A DNA stretch of 64,000 nucleotides. Source: Rhynochetos jubatus (lineage: Eukaryota > Chordata > Aves > Eurypygiformes > Rhynochetidae). The notes under the pieces are model-generated. The model saw only the letters and a program-made list of their open reading frames with translations, was not told where the DNA came from and searched no databases. The DNA lies in assembly GCA_027574665.1 (NCBI GenBank), contig CM050655.1, positions 5,270,001-5,334,000 on the forward strand. Reading direction: 5' to 3'. Shown here piece after piece: positions 56,201 to 60,446 of this stretch; position 1 is the first letter of the stretch, and each line of letters starts with the position of its first letter. Made by a program: the position numbers and the translations under genes.

Positions 56201-57919
56201 ACCACAGCAAAGTGACCCCGGTTTTACTTCCGAAGCATTCAGGAAATGATCGGGCATTCCTATGATTCAACATTTCCTATAAACATAGCTCCTTGCTCAT
56301 GCTGTGGGGCAGGCAAGGCGTTTGGTGGGGTGGGGAGATGGTGCTCTGCCTGCTTTTGCTGCAGAGCAGCTTTGCCTAGGACGAGAGATGAGCTCGCCCT
56401 ACGCTCGTGTTGCTCAAAACCATGTAAAAGGCTGAGTGCTGGCGATTTCCAAGGCTGGGCTGACCCCCTGCCCAGGCTGCAGCATCCCCCGCAGCCTGGG
56501 CTCCACTCCCTTCCCTGCATCCAGACAACAGGTAACCTGATCCTTGTCCTTCGCTGCAGGTGGGAACCAGGATGGCAAATTCAGCGTCGGCTTCAGGGAC
56601 GGGGTGGTCAGGACAGTCGTGGGTCTGGACAGGGAGACTGTGGCATCGTACACGCTGATCCTGGAGGCCATCGGTAAGGATTTCCCACTGTTCCGATGGG
56701 ATCCCTGCCACGTTGGGTGACCGTGCACGAGCCAAGCTTTGAGGATGTGTTTGAGGCTAGCTTTTCACAACTCCCGTGCATTAATATGTCCCGGTTCCAC
56801 CGTGACTTTTGCAGAGAGTAAATTTACCCCTCAGGTTCACCAAGCCCTGGGTCAAGGCATTCCTGTTCCTGAGAGGCTTCATGCTGTCTGGGACAGCCCT
56901 CCACTCAGAAATGCCAGCACCACACCATCGTTCCCTAATGCCATGCCAGCTCTTGGCTCAGTAGTTGCCGATTAACCCACAGCCACCTGGCATGGGCAGA
57001 GGCATCTTGGCCATCATCCCCAGAGCTCTATAAAGATGTGCCTGTTTACAGAAGGCTTGGACGTCCCTTTTGAAAGGAAAAGTAAGTGGCCCAATCAGAA
57101 ACTTCGGGGATGGCGTTGCAGGTGCCATGAGGTCTGCAGCGGGGATGCTGCACTGGCTGGTCATGCAGCATCGGATCCCAAGCAGTAAAGGGACCGTTCT
57201 GCCCCTCTGATGGGTATCAGGCTGCCTGTGTTTCCCCAGCCACCATATCCGAGCTGGGTGGGTTTAGTGCTCATTTGCATCAGGCATGTTGGATAAACCC
57301 AGCCCAAACCTGTGCTACCCATTGCCTCATCCTTAGTGGCAAAGCCAAGAGCTGTGCTGCCACATCCTTATCTACTGAGCATCAACTGGTCCTGGTGCTC
57401 TTCGGCTGTGAGCTGGGTCTACAGAAAACCCCTCAGACCCCTGCCCATCTTCATCTCCCACATCCCTGACCCCCAGCAGTCCCTTCCAGCTCACATCACC
57501 CTCTTAGCCTGTGGAGTTGCAAACCCTCTTTAATGACTGGTTGCATTTCCAGCCTCACTGGACTCCATGGCAGAGCTTGGGGGTGGTTTGCCTTTTCCTT
57601 TTAGGAGAGGCAGAAAAACCCCTCGTGGTTCAGTGTGGGGTTTGGAAGCTGCAGAAAAGATGGAGGATTTTAGTTTAGAAACTTTAGTACTGTTCCTTTC
57701 AACAGCCAAAGGCTGTGCAAGGAGGAGATGGAGGTGACTGAACCTCCCCTCACCTTTCTGTCCTGTACAGACAATGGCCCCACGGGGAACCGGCGCACTG
57801 GGACTGCCACCGTGTATGTGACCGTCCTGGATGTCAACGACAACCGCCCCATCTTCCTTCAGAGCAGCTACGAAGTCAGCGTCCCTGAGGATATCCCGGC
57901 TGCCAGCAGCATAGTGCAG
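5128..57919 (+). CDS. CDH23: Cadherin-23 (CDH23), internal coding exons spanning EC3 to EC11, partial gene
   Basis: Cadherin-23 is a very large single-pass adhesion protein with 27 extracellular cadherin (EC) repeats. With protocadherin-15 it forms the hair-cell tip link that gates mechanotransduction in the inner ear. In this window 19 exons splice in frame: 5128-5206, 16400-16512, 18557-18745, 27323-27472, 28151-28309, 43954-44018, 44531-44768, 45224-45329, 45689-45816, 48875-48947, 49227-49343, 49891-50003, 51816-51923, 53154-53343, 54103-54248, 54568-54787, 55405-55557, 56560-56673 and 57771-57919. They total 2610 bases, 870 codons, with no stop. The product shows eight EC linkers of the DxNDN kind (DINDN, NENDN, DVNDN, DENDN, DINDN, DLNDN, DVNDE, DVNDN), each with its DxD and LDRE-like calcium motifs. 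It matches human CDH23 residues about 252-1123 as remembered, far above the similarity between cadherin family members. Start codon, signal peptide, membrane segment and cytoplasmic tail lie outside the window. Confidence 0.97.
5207..16399. other. CDH23: CDH23 intron, 11.2 kb
   Basis: No coding sequence recognised. It holds several A/T-rich stretches (7780-8000, 8200-8420, 10600-10740), a short (GT)n near 15060 and one possible ancient LINE remnant at about 15755-15895. Confidence 0.7.
15755..15895. repeat. Possible ancient CR1/L3-type LINE remnant
   Basis: The stretch with tttatcatcttcagcatcct, then a ccccacagttaaactactcc motif and ttatgcaaagaattattt resembles old L3/CR1 3' ends in which a 'tgtgaagaaatattt' block follows a 'cacagtttaa' block. 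The match is by memory only and weak. Confidence 0.3.
16400..16512 (+). CDS. CDH23: CDH23 exon, EC3 later part
   Basis: Acceptor cacag at 16395-16399, donor gtgaga at 16513. It opens with two bases that complete a glycine codon and reads NTNSIFALDYISGALTL, then the calcium motif LDRENP, ending FILTVK. It is almost identical to human residues 278-315. The arginine of LDRE is the position of human Arg301, a site I recall being mutated in recessive deafness. Confidence 0.96.
16513..18556. other. CDH23: CDH23 intron, 2.0 kb
   Basis: Between two EC3 exons. I see no gene or clear repeat in it. Confidence 0.7.
18557..18745 (+). CDS. CDH23: CDH23 exon, EC3-EC4 junction
   Basis: Acceptor ttgcag at 18551-18556, donor gtgaga at 18746; 63 whole codons, phase 0 at both ends. 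It opens GTELNDDRTPSNATVTTT and contains the EC3-EC4 linker VIDINDNAPEF. EC4 then starts with SEYSVAIPELAQVG and the exon ends on its DxD motif QDKDE. NAT and NSS are possible N-glycosylation sites. The match to human residues 316-378 is close to identity. Confidence 0.97.
18746..27322. other. CDH23: CDH23 intron, 8.6 kb
   Basis: No coding sequence recognised. It contains a C-run at about 18930-18942 and a CpG-dense patch at about 24886-25045, listed separately. Confidence 0.7.
24886..25045. other. Small CpG-dense patch in intron
   Basis: About 16 CpG in 160 bases, G+C-rich, standing out from the surrounding intron. It could be a regulatory element, but nothing else in the sequence shows that. 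Confidence 0.4.
27323..27472 (+). CDS. CDH23: CDH23 exon, EC4 core
   Basis: Acceptor tttcccag ends at 27322 and the donor is gtaggg at 27473, weaker than its neighbours. It has 50 codons, phase 0 at both ends: GPNSVFEVYLVGNNS, then IISPTSIQGKADIRVRVAVPLDFE, given here in part, ending RYEFS. As recalled, the human exon is two codons longer at its 5' end (Asn-Leu before Gly-Leu-Asn-Ser). Here the joined sequence DKDEGPNS has the usual cadherin spacing. The last residue is Ser where I recall human Asp. Confidence 0.93.
27473..28150. other. CDH23: CDH23 intron, 0.7 kb
   Basis: Short intron within EC4. Nothing further recognised. Confidence 0.75.
28151..28309 (+). CDS. CDH23: CDH23 exon, EC4-EC5 junction
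   Basis: Acceptor ctctgcccag ends at 28150, donor gtgagt at 28310; 53 codons, phase 0 at both ends. It opens LFANESIPDHVGFARVKI and carries the EC4-EC5 linker INENDNRPVF, in which the first Asp of DxNDN is replaced by Asn, as in the human protein. EC5 begins ILYNVSLFENATVG. NES, NVS and NAT are possible glycosylation sites. A CR1 LINE fragment begins 26 bases after the exon. Confidence 0.96.
28336..28467 (+). mobile_element. CR1 LINE, 3' end fragment
   Basis: About 130 bases match the 3' end of avian CR1 retrotransposons as recalled: ttcaaggccaggctgga near the left end, gagcaacctggtcta, gtgtccctgcc, and then tcccttccaacccaaacc followed by the terminal attctat motif. The element is 5'-truncated, as nearly all CR1 copies are, and non-coding. 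Scattered differences from the usual sequence suggest an old copy. It lies in the sense direction, 26 bases after the CDH23 exon ending at 28309. Confidence 0.88.
30938..30959. repeat. (CCAT)n microsatellite
   Basis: About five head-to-tail copies of ccat in the CDH23 intron, with a related imperfect copy shortly before it. Confidence 0.85.
34295..34351. repeat. AT-rich simple repeat
   Basis: An alternating A/T tract with a run of about ten AT dinucleotides, flanked by tatatacat motifs and partly palindromic around atgcat. Likely a microsatellite. Confidence 0.75.
34882..34945 (+). repeat. Partial direct repeat next to the left arm
   Basis: The stretch containing gagtccctctgggtttgtct and gaatccaagtgtacgt recurs about 146 bases downstream inside the left arm at about 35028-35091, with only a few differences. 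It is not present at the matching outer side of the right arm. Confidence 0.7.
34949..35540 (+). repeat. Long inverted repeat, left arm
   Basis: About 590 bases here recur in reverse complement at 37353-37942, with roughly nine in ten positions equal by eye. The core, about 35238-35396, is nearly identical. The arm starts near cctctgtcacagcatcgcat and ends near ggtggagagatacc; beyond both points the similarity stops. I do not recognise the sequence as a known transposon family. It lies in the 15.6 kb CDH23 intron between the exons at 28151 and 43954. Confidence 0.85.
37353..37942 (-). repeat. Long inverted repeat, right arm
   Basis: Reverse-complement partner of 34949-35540, separated from it by about 1.8 kb. 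The near-identical core is about 37495-37652. Arm divergence is uneven, highest towards the ends. In the CDH23 pre-mRNA the two arms could pair into a stem of about 590 base pairs. Confidence 0.85.
39028..39110. other. CpG-dense patch in intron
   Basis: Roughly a dozen CpG in about 80 bases, including repeated ctcgag and ctcgcg motifs. Two ctcgag sites (XhoI-type palindromes) lie about 25 bases apart. Possible regulatory element; unproven. Confidence 0.35.
43265..43410. other. CpG-dense patch upstream of the EC5 exon
   Basis: About 16 CpG in 145 bases, ending some 540 bases before the exon at 43954. Composition only; no TATA box or other promoter mark was recognised. Confidence 0.35.
43954..44018 (+). 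CDS. CDH23: CDH23 exon, EC5 calcium-motif exon (short)
   Basis: A 65-base exon between tttattctttcag (ending 43953) and the strong donor gtaagt at 44019. It reads ATDNDVGTYGKVSYFFSDDP and ends two bases into an Arg codon, completed by the next exon. ATDND is the DxD motif of EC5. It matches human residues 484-505 with three substitutions. It is isolated by a 15.6 kb intron upstream. Confidence 0.95.
44019..44530. other. CDH23: CDH23 intron, 0.5 kb
   Basis: Between the short EC5 exon and the EC5-EC6 exon. No element seen; an open frame continuing the downstream exon frame is present from 44271. Confidence 0.75.
44531..44768 (+). CDS. CDH23: CDH23 exon, EC5-EC6 junction
   Basis: Acceptor gttccctcag ends at 44530, donor gtgagg at 44769. 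One base completes Arg, then FSLDKDTGIILLTARLDFE, the conserved ARDGGGEETTGRVRINVL, the EC5-EC6 linker DVNDNIPTF and EC6 start RENEPSVTQVVRLR. It is the longest exon in the window (238 bases), matching human residues 505-584. The same frame happens to stay open for about 260 bases upstream and 260 downstream in the introns; I treat that as read-through, not extra coding sequence. Confidence 0.97.
44769..45223. other. CDH23: CDH23 intron, 0.46 kb
   Basis: Short intron in EC6, nothing recognised. Confidence 0.75.
45224..45329 (+). CDS. CDH23: CDH23 exon, EC6 first part
   Basis: Acceptor cgtcctag ends at 45223, donor gtaagt at 45330. It reads ASDEDSPPNNQITYSI (the DxD calcium motif of EC6), then a less conserved stretch QASAFRDYFDITVSEGYG, and ends one base into a valine codon. 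It corresponds to human residues 585-620 with several substitutions in the middle, as expected for a loop-bearing part of a repeat. Confidence 0.95.
45330..45688. other. CDH23: CDH23 intron, 0.36 kb
   Basis: Short intron in EC6, nothing recognised. Confidence 0.75.
45689..45816 (+). CDS. CDH23: CDH23 exon, EC6 second part
   Basis: Acceptor cctttcag ends at 45688, donor gtaagt at 45817. After two bases completing Val it reads ISVNHPLDYEQVANGVIYL, then AKDAGNPPLNSTVPVTIEVF. LDYE replaces the usual LDRE and AKDAG is the later calcium-binding loop of EC6. NST is a possible glycosylation site. It matches human residues 620-662. Confidence 0.96.
45817..48874. other. CDH23: CDH23 intron, 3.1 kb
   Basis: It holds a short imperfect repeat of tatatgtctca around 45943-45975. 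No coding sequence recognised. Confidence 0.7.
48875..48947 (+). CDS. CDH23: CDH23 exon, EC6-EC7 linker
   Basis: Acceptor ctttgcttcag ends at 48874, donor gtatgg at 48948; 73 bases, phase 0 in, phase 1 out. It reads DENDNPPTFSKPSYVITIME then DIMA and one base of a glycine codon. DENDNPPTF is the EC6-EC7 calcium linker. The EC7 opening strand differs from human (VITIMED against a recalled VSVVEN), which is tolerated sequence drift. Confidence 0.95.
49227..49343 (+). CDS. CDH23: CDH23 exon, EC7 first part
   Basis: Acceptor ctctcccaag ends at 49226, donor gtaagc at 49344. Two bases complete Gly, then ATVLFLNATDMDRSREYGQE, and IIYSLEGSSHFRINARS with one base over. ATDMD is the EC7 DxD motif and NAT a possible glycosylation site. 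It matches human residues 687-726 with few changes. Confidence 0.96.
49344..49890. other. CDH23: CDH23 intron, 0.55 kb
   Basis: Pyrimidine-rich near its 5' end. Nothing else recognised. Confidence 0.75.
49891..50003 (+). CDS. CDH23: CDH23 exon, EC7 second part
   Basis: Acceptor gtggctgtag ends at 49890, donor gtgagt at 50004. It completes Gly and reads EITTTSLLDREAKSEYILIV, then RAVDGGVGHHQKTGIAM. LLDRE and AVDGG are the second and third calcium motifs of EC7. It matches human residues 726-763. Confidence 0.96.
50004..51815. other. CDH23: CDH23 intron, 1.8 kb
   Basis: The part at 50440-50700 has the look of an old interspersed repeat, but I could not assign it to a family. A 183-codon minus-strand open frame at 51059-51610 has no recognisable domain. 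Confidence 0.65.
51816..51923 (+). CDS. CDH23: CDH23 exon, EC7-EC8 linker
   Basis: Acceptor ctctctcgcag ends at 51815, donor gtatgt at 51924; 36 codons, phase 0 at both ends. It reads VNITLLDINDNYPTWKDEPY, then FINLVEMTPPNSDVTT. DINDNYPTW is the EC7-EC8 linker, with the Trp in place of Phe that is also in the human protein. Matches human residues 764-799. Confidence 0.96.
51924..53153. other. CDH23: CDH23 intron, 1.2 kb
   Basis: It has a T-rich tract near 52625-52650. No coding sequence recognised. Confidence 0.7.
53154..53343 (+). CDS. CDH23: CDH23 exon, EC8 core
   Basis: Acceptor ccatggcag ends at 53153, donor gtatgt at 53344; 63 codons plus one base. It opens VVAIDPDLGENGTVVYSI, then PPNKFYSLNSTTGKIRTTG, LLDRENP and ends IVVSVTD plus the first base of a Cys codon. 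AIDPD and LLDRE are calcium motifs of EC8; NGT and NST are possible glycosylation sites. Locally high in G+C and CpG compared with the flanking introns. Confidence 0.97.
53344..54102. other. CDH23: CDH23 intron, 0.76 kb
   Basis: A/T-richer in its middle (53560-53830). Nothing recognised. Confidence 0.75.
54103..54248 (+). CDS. CDH23: CDH23 exon, EC8-EC9 junction
   Basis: Acceptor tggcctccacag ends at 54102, donor gtgagc at 54249. Two bases complete Cys, then GRPPLRATSSATVFVNLL, the linker DLNDNDPTFQNLPF, and AEIAEGLPAGSSVFQ at the start of EC9. It matches human residues 863-911. Confidence 0.96.
54249..54567. other. CDH23: CDH23 intron, 0.32 kb
   Basis: Short intron in EC9, nothing recognised. 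Confidence 0.75.
54568..54787 (+). CDS. CDH23: CDH23 exon, EC9 core
   Basis: Acceptor ctctgccaccag ends at 54567, donor gtgggt at 54788; 73 codons plus one base. It reads VVAIDLDEGPNGQVTYRM, GMPRMDFLINTTSGLV, LDRERIAEYYLRVVASDAG and ends TSTLTVK. All three calcium motifs of EC9 (AIDLDEG, LDRER, ASDAG) are intact. NTT is a possible glycosylation site. Matches human residues 912-985. Confidence 0.97.
54788..55404. other. CDH23: CDH23 intron, 0.6 kb
   Basis: Nothing recognised apart from the splice signals. Confidence 0.75.
55405..55557 (+). CDS. CDH23: CDH23 exon, EC9-EC10 junction
   Basis: Acceptor ctctccctttcag ends at 55404, donor gtatga at 55558. It completes Val and reads LDVNDENPTFFPAVYNVSL, PENVARDFKVVRLNCTDADV, then GLNAELSYFITG. 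The EC9-EC10 linker has DVNDE in place of DxNDN, as in human. NVS and NCT are possible glycosylation sites. Matches human residues 985-1036. Confidence 0.96.
55558..56559. other. CDH23: CDH23 intron, 1.0 kb
   Basis: It contains the 31-base tandem duplication at 55761-55822. No coding sequence recognised. Confidence 0.75.
55761..55822 (+). repeat. 31-base tandem duplication
   Basis: Two adjacent copies of a 31-base unit beginning cgagcatcccctacctctca, differing at two positions near the end. It lies in the intron between the exons at 55405 and 56560. Confidence 0.9.
56560..56673 (+). CDS. CDH23: CDH23 exon, EC10 middle
   Basis: Acceptor cttcgctgcag ends at 56559, donor gtaagg at 56674. It completes Gly and reads GNQDGKFSVGFRDGVVRTVV, then GLDRETVASYTLILEAI and one base. 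LDRET is the second calcium motif of EC10. Matches human residues 1036-1074. Confidence 0.96.
56674..57770. other. CDH23: CDH23 intron, 1.1 kb
   Basis: Nothing recognised apart from the splice signals. Confidence 0.75.
57771..57919 (+). CDS. CDH23: CDH23 exon, EC10-EC11 junction, ending at a GC donor
   Basis: Acceptor tcctgtacag ends at 57770. It completes Asp and reads NGPTGNRRTGTATVYVTVL, the linker DVNDNRPIF, then EC11 start LQSSYEVSVPEDIPAASSIV and a final Gln. The human exon, as recalled, also ends on Gln in phase 0. Here CAG is followed by gcatgt, so the donor is GC rather than GT. The next exon (EC11 continuing as human LKATDADEGEFG) is not found before the right edge of the window. 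Confidence 0.92.
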
Positions 57920-57925
57920 GCATGT
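57920..57925 (+). other. CDH23: Non-canonical GC splice donor of CDH23
   Basis: The six bases after the exon are gcatgt. The exonic CAG before it is the ideal U1-pairing sequence, which GC donors usually need. The first GT (57924-57925) would add four bases and break the phase. It is the only one of the 19 donors in the window without GT. Confidence 0.7.
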
Positions 57926-58327
57926 GGATCCCTTTTGCCGGGTCCCTGCAGGGGTGAAGGAGGTCCCCCGATCTCTGGGCCCTGGCACCATAGCAGTGAG
58001 CCGCAGGAAGCCCAGGGCAGAGATTTTTCCCTCCCCATCGTCAGTCTGTTCCCCCGGGCCAGCGCAAGATTATCTTCTTGCTTGAATGCTCCCCTGCTCC
58101 TTTCCTAACTCAGGCTGTGAGCACTGGGGAGAAGACAGCAAAATGCGAGGGAAAAATAAGGAATTCACCCCATTTTTGCAGGGGGTGAGGGGAGCAAACC
58201 CAAGCCCCGTGTTGGCAAGGCCCCTTCACCTGGCTATGTCCCCTCTTTCTCCCTTCTCCCAGCAAAGAGGCTGAGAACGGAGCTCTCAATGGGGAGGGAG
58301 AAGAGTGCATGCAGAGATGCTCTGGGT

Positions 58328-58346
58328 GGGGGGGGGGGGGGGGGGG
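58328..58346. repeat. Poly-G tract
   Basis: Nineteen consecutive G on the plus strand, preceded by gggt. It lies in the intron between the GC donor and C10orf105. Such tracts can form G-quadruplexes and are prone to length change and sequencing error. Confidence 0.85.
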
Positions 58347-60018
58347 AACGGAGGGAGAAAAGCGTTTGGGCTTTGCTTTCATTTTTGTTCCTCTTTGAGG
58401 GAGCGGTGGGCAGAGCTGAATGGCTCAGTGAGCGCTGAATGAATGCGGGCATTCACTCAGCCTCCAAGGCCTTCCAGCATCCCTTCAAACCCAGGGCTCT
58501 TCTGGAGCGGGCACCAAAGGCTCTTTGCAGAGGGCCCTGGGAAGGCTCCTCCTGCCTTGAATACCTCTCCTGGCGTGGAGAAAGGGGCAGCTTTGTCCCT
58601 GGCTCTTTTGGGCAGGGAGAGAAGAAAGGAAGCCTTTTGCCTCTTGCAACAAAGCTTTGCTGGGAGCCGTGCATCGTGCTCAGGGCGGCCGGTCCCCAAG
58701 CGTGAGCCCCGCGGCTCCTCGTCACCTCTTGTGCCGTGGCGCGGGGTACGTGATGCCCGTAGCAGCGTGCCTGTCTCCGGGGTCAATCCCTGCAGGCTGA
58801 GAGGAGCCCGGCTGTGGGGCTCCCAAAACTGAGCCGTTTTTGCAAATTGGGAGACTGTGAATGGAGGAAACATGAGTCTGACATCCAAGTCCCATTTCTT
58901 AGAGCACACTTCCCAAAAGAGGGAGATGTCCTTGGCAGTCTGTGGCAATGGAGGGGTGGTATTTCAGGGAATCTTGTTTTCCACAGAACCAAATCAGAAG
59001 GAACTGAAAATGGGCAATCACTTGGGTTTGTTTTAATTTACACCTTTAATGTGAACCATTTGTACTGTATATCTCCCCCTTCAAATACATCCCCATGTCC
59101 CTGTGGCAACAAGAGACTTTCTAAAGGTTCCTCCATCCCCTTCTCCGAAAGCCAGCCAACCCAGGGCCAGAGGAGAGTGGGAATGTCCCAGGCAGTCTGA
59201 GGAGGCCCTGATGCAGAGCTGCACCCTGTGGGGGTCAAAACCACATGAAACCAAGAGAGATGGGGTTTGACTCATCACAGGGCCTTGCTGGGCATGGAGA
59301 CTTCCCCCAAAAGGAGGGAATTCAATGGCTGAACTGAGCATGAGCTGCAGACCTGGAAGAATTAAACTGCTTTTTTTTTTTCCTTACTGCTTCCTTCAGG
59401 CAGTTCAGATTACCTGCTGGCTGTTGTATTAAAGCAGGTTTCCAGCAGACAGCTGTAACACGCATCCTTCCGAGCATCAACTGCTGCAACCCACGGCTCG
59501 TTGCATGGAGGAGGGGGGCACAGGGACTGGGCAGCACAACAGGGTGGCACAAGCCTTCCTCCGCCTGCTTGGGAGCACATCTCAGGGGGACAATCTTGGC
59601 TGAGGAACGCTTTTTGTGGAGCGTATTTGCTCCAGGATACCTCTCCTCAAGCAGCCAGGTTGCTCTGTGCTCGCCCAGGCTGTTTGTTCAGGTGCCTTGC
59701 AACTTGTGCAATGTTTTCCAAAAGAAATTAGGCAGCAATGTCTTCTTTGGACTGCCCGGTGATAGCTGAGTGTGGGTGTAGTTCGGATGCCTCCACCTTT
59801 CCTGCCAGGAAACAGTAACCTGGAAAGCGTTTGGGAACATGAAATAGCAAAATCTCCTGCCGCCATGCAGAGCACTGCCTGGAAATGAGCTGGAAATGCA
59901 AAGGGGCTCTGCTGAGATGCCTGGGATAGCAGGGGCTGCTTGAGGAGGGAACTGAGCCTGAACCAAAAGCTGGGGAAAGGATAACAATATGGGGTGAGCT
60001 AGTTCCCGCAGAACAGGG

Positions 60019-60435
60019 TCACATTTTGGTGGACTCCGTGACATCCCAGTCCCGGCTGGCTGGGGAGCTCCTAGGCCAGGCGAGCTGGCTCTGGGACACC
60101 GGCTGACTCCTCCTGAAGGTGTTGATGGAGCATCGCAGGGAGCCCAGCCGCTTCCAGAGCCTCAGCTGGGGCTCGCTGGCATCCATCGGGTGATGGGGCA
60201 TGCACTCGCGGGGCCCGGAGCAGGAGGGGTCCAGTGCCACTGGCTTGCAGAGGGTGACAAAGATGAGGAAGGTCGCCAGGACGATGAAGATGCAGACGAG
60301 AATGATGATGATGGGCAGTGGGTCTGCCTTCTCAGGGGATGTGGGACTGGGTGGGACCAGCTTGGTGGTTGAAACCAGAAGCCCAAGGAGAGGTGGGGTG
60401 GAAGAAATCCTCTTGCCAGCATCCTCTGTGCTCAT
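60019..60435 (-). CDS. C10orf105: C10orf105-like single-pass membrane protein, nested antisense in a CDH23 intron
   Basis: The minus strand encodes a 138-residue protein matching human C10orf105 (about 133 residues, as recalled). Residues 1-38 are a Ser/Thr/Pro-rich, poorly conserved N-terminus. Residues about 41-62 (PLPIIIILVCIFIVLATFLI and onward) are one strongly hydrophobic helix, followed by the conserved CKPVALDPS, ECMPHHP, SEPQLRLWKRLGSLR and the terminal ESTKM. No signal peptide is seen. Lys64 directly after the helix and the basic segment that follows suggest that the C-terminus is cytoplasmic; this is inference. The function is unknown to me. The start at 60435 was chosen because MSTE matches human and because an acceptor (ctgcag) lies just five bases upstream. 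A longer reading frame from 60474 would cross that acceptor. In human the gene has the same nested, antisense position in CDH23. The 5' non-coding exon was not identified. Confidence 0.9.
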   Translation of the reverse strand: MSTEDAGKRISSTPPLLGLLVSTTKLVPPSPTSPEKADPLPIIIILVCIFIVLATFLIFVTLCKPVALDPSCSGPRECMPHHPMDASEPQLRLWKRLGSLRCSINTFRRSQPVSQSQLAWPRSSPASRDWDVTESTKM

Positions 60436-60440
60436 CCTCC

Positions 60441-60446
60441 CTGCAG
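60441..60446 (-). other. C10orf105: Splice acceptor of the C10orf105 coding exon
   Basis: Read on the minus strand, a pyrimidine-rich stretch (cacttctctgtgtctccttg) leads to cactgcag, then ggagg and the ATG. This places the coding exon start at 60440, five bases before the start codon. It implies at least one upstream non-coding exon, to the right on the plus-strand map. The ATG has a purine (A) at -3. Confidence 0.65.

Larger units (their letters stand above)
57920..60018. other. CDH23: CDH23 intron, first part, before C10orf105
   Basis: It contains the poly-G tract and probably the C10orf105 3' untranslated region (minus strand). Two minus-strand ATTAAA hexamers, at 59045-59050 and 59032-59037, are candidate polyadenylation signals, about 970 bases after the stop codon. 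No CDH23 exon was found here. Confidence 0.5.

Noticed and set aside
57924-57925. GT as alternative donor for the last CDH23 exon
   Set aside because: It would add four bases and break phase with the downstream exon expected from human.
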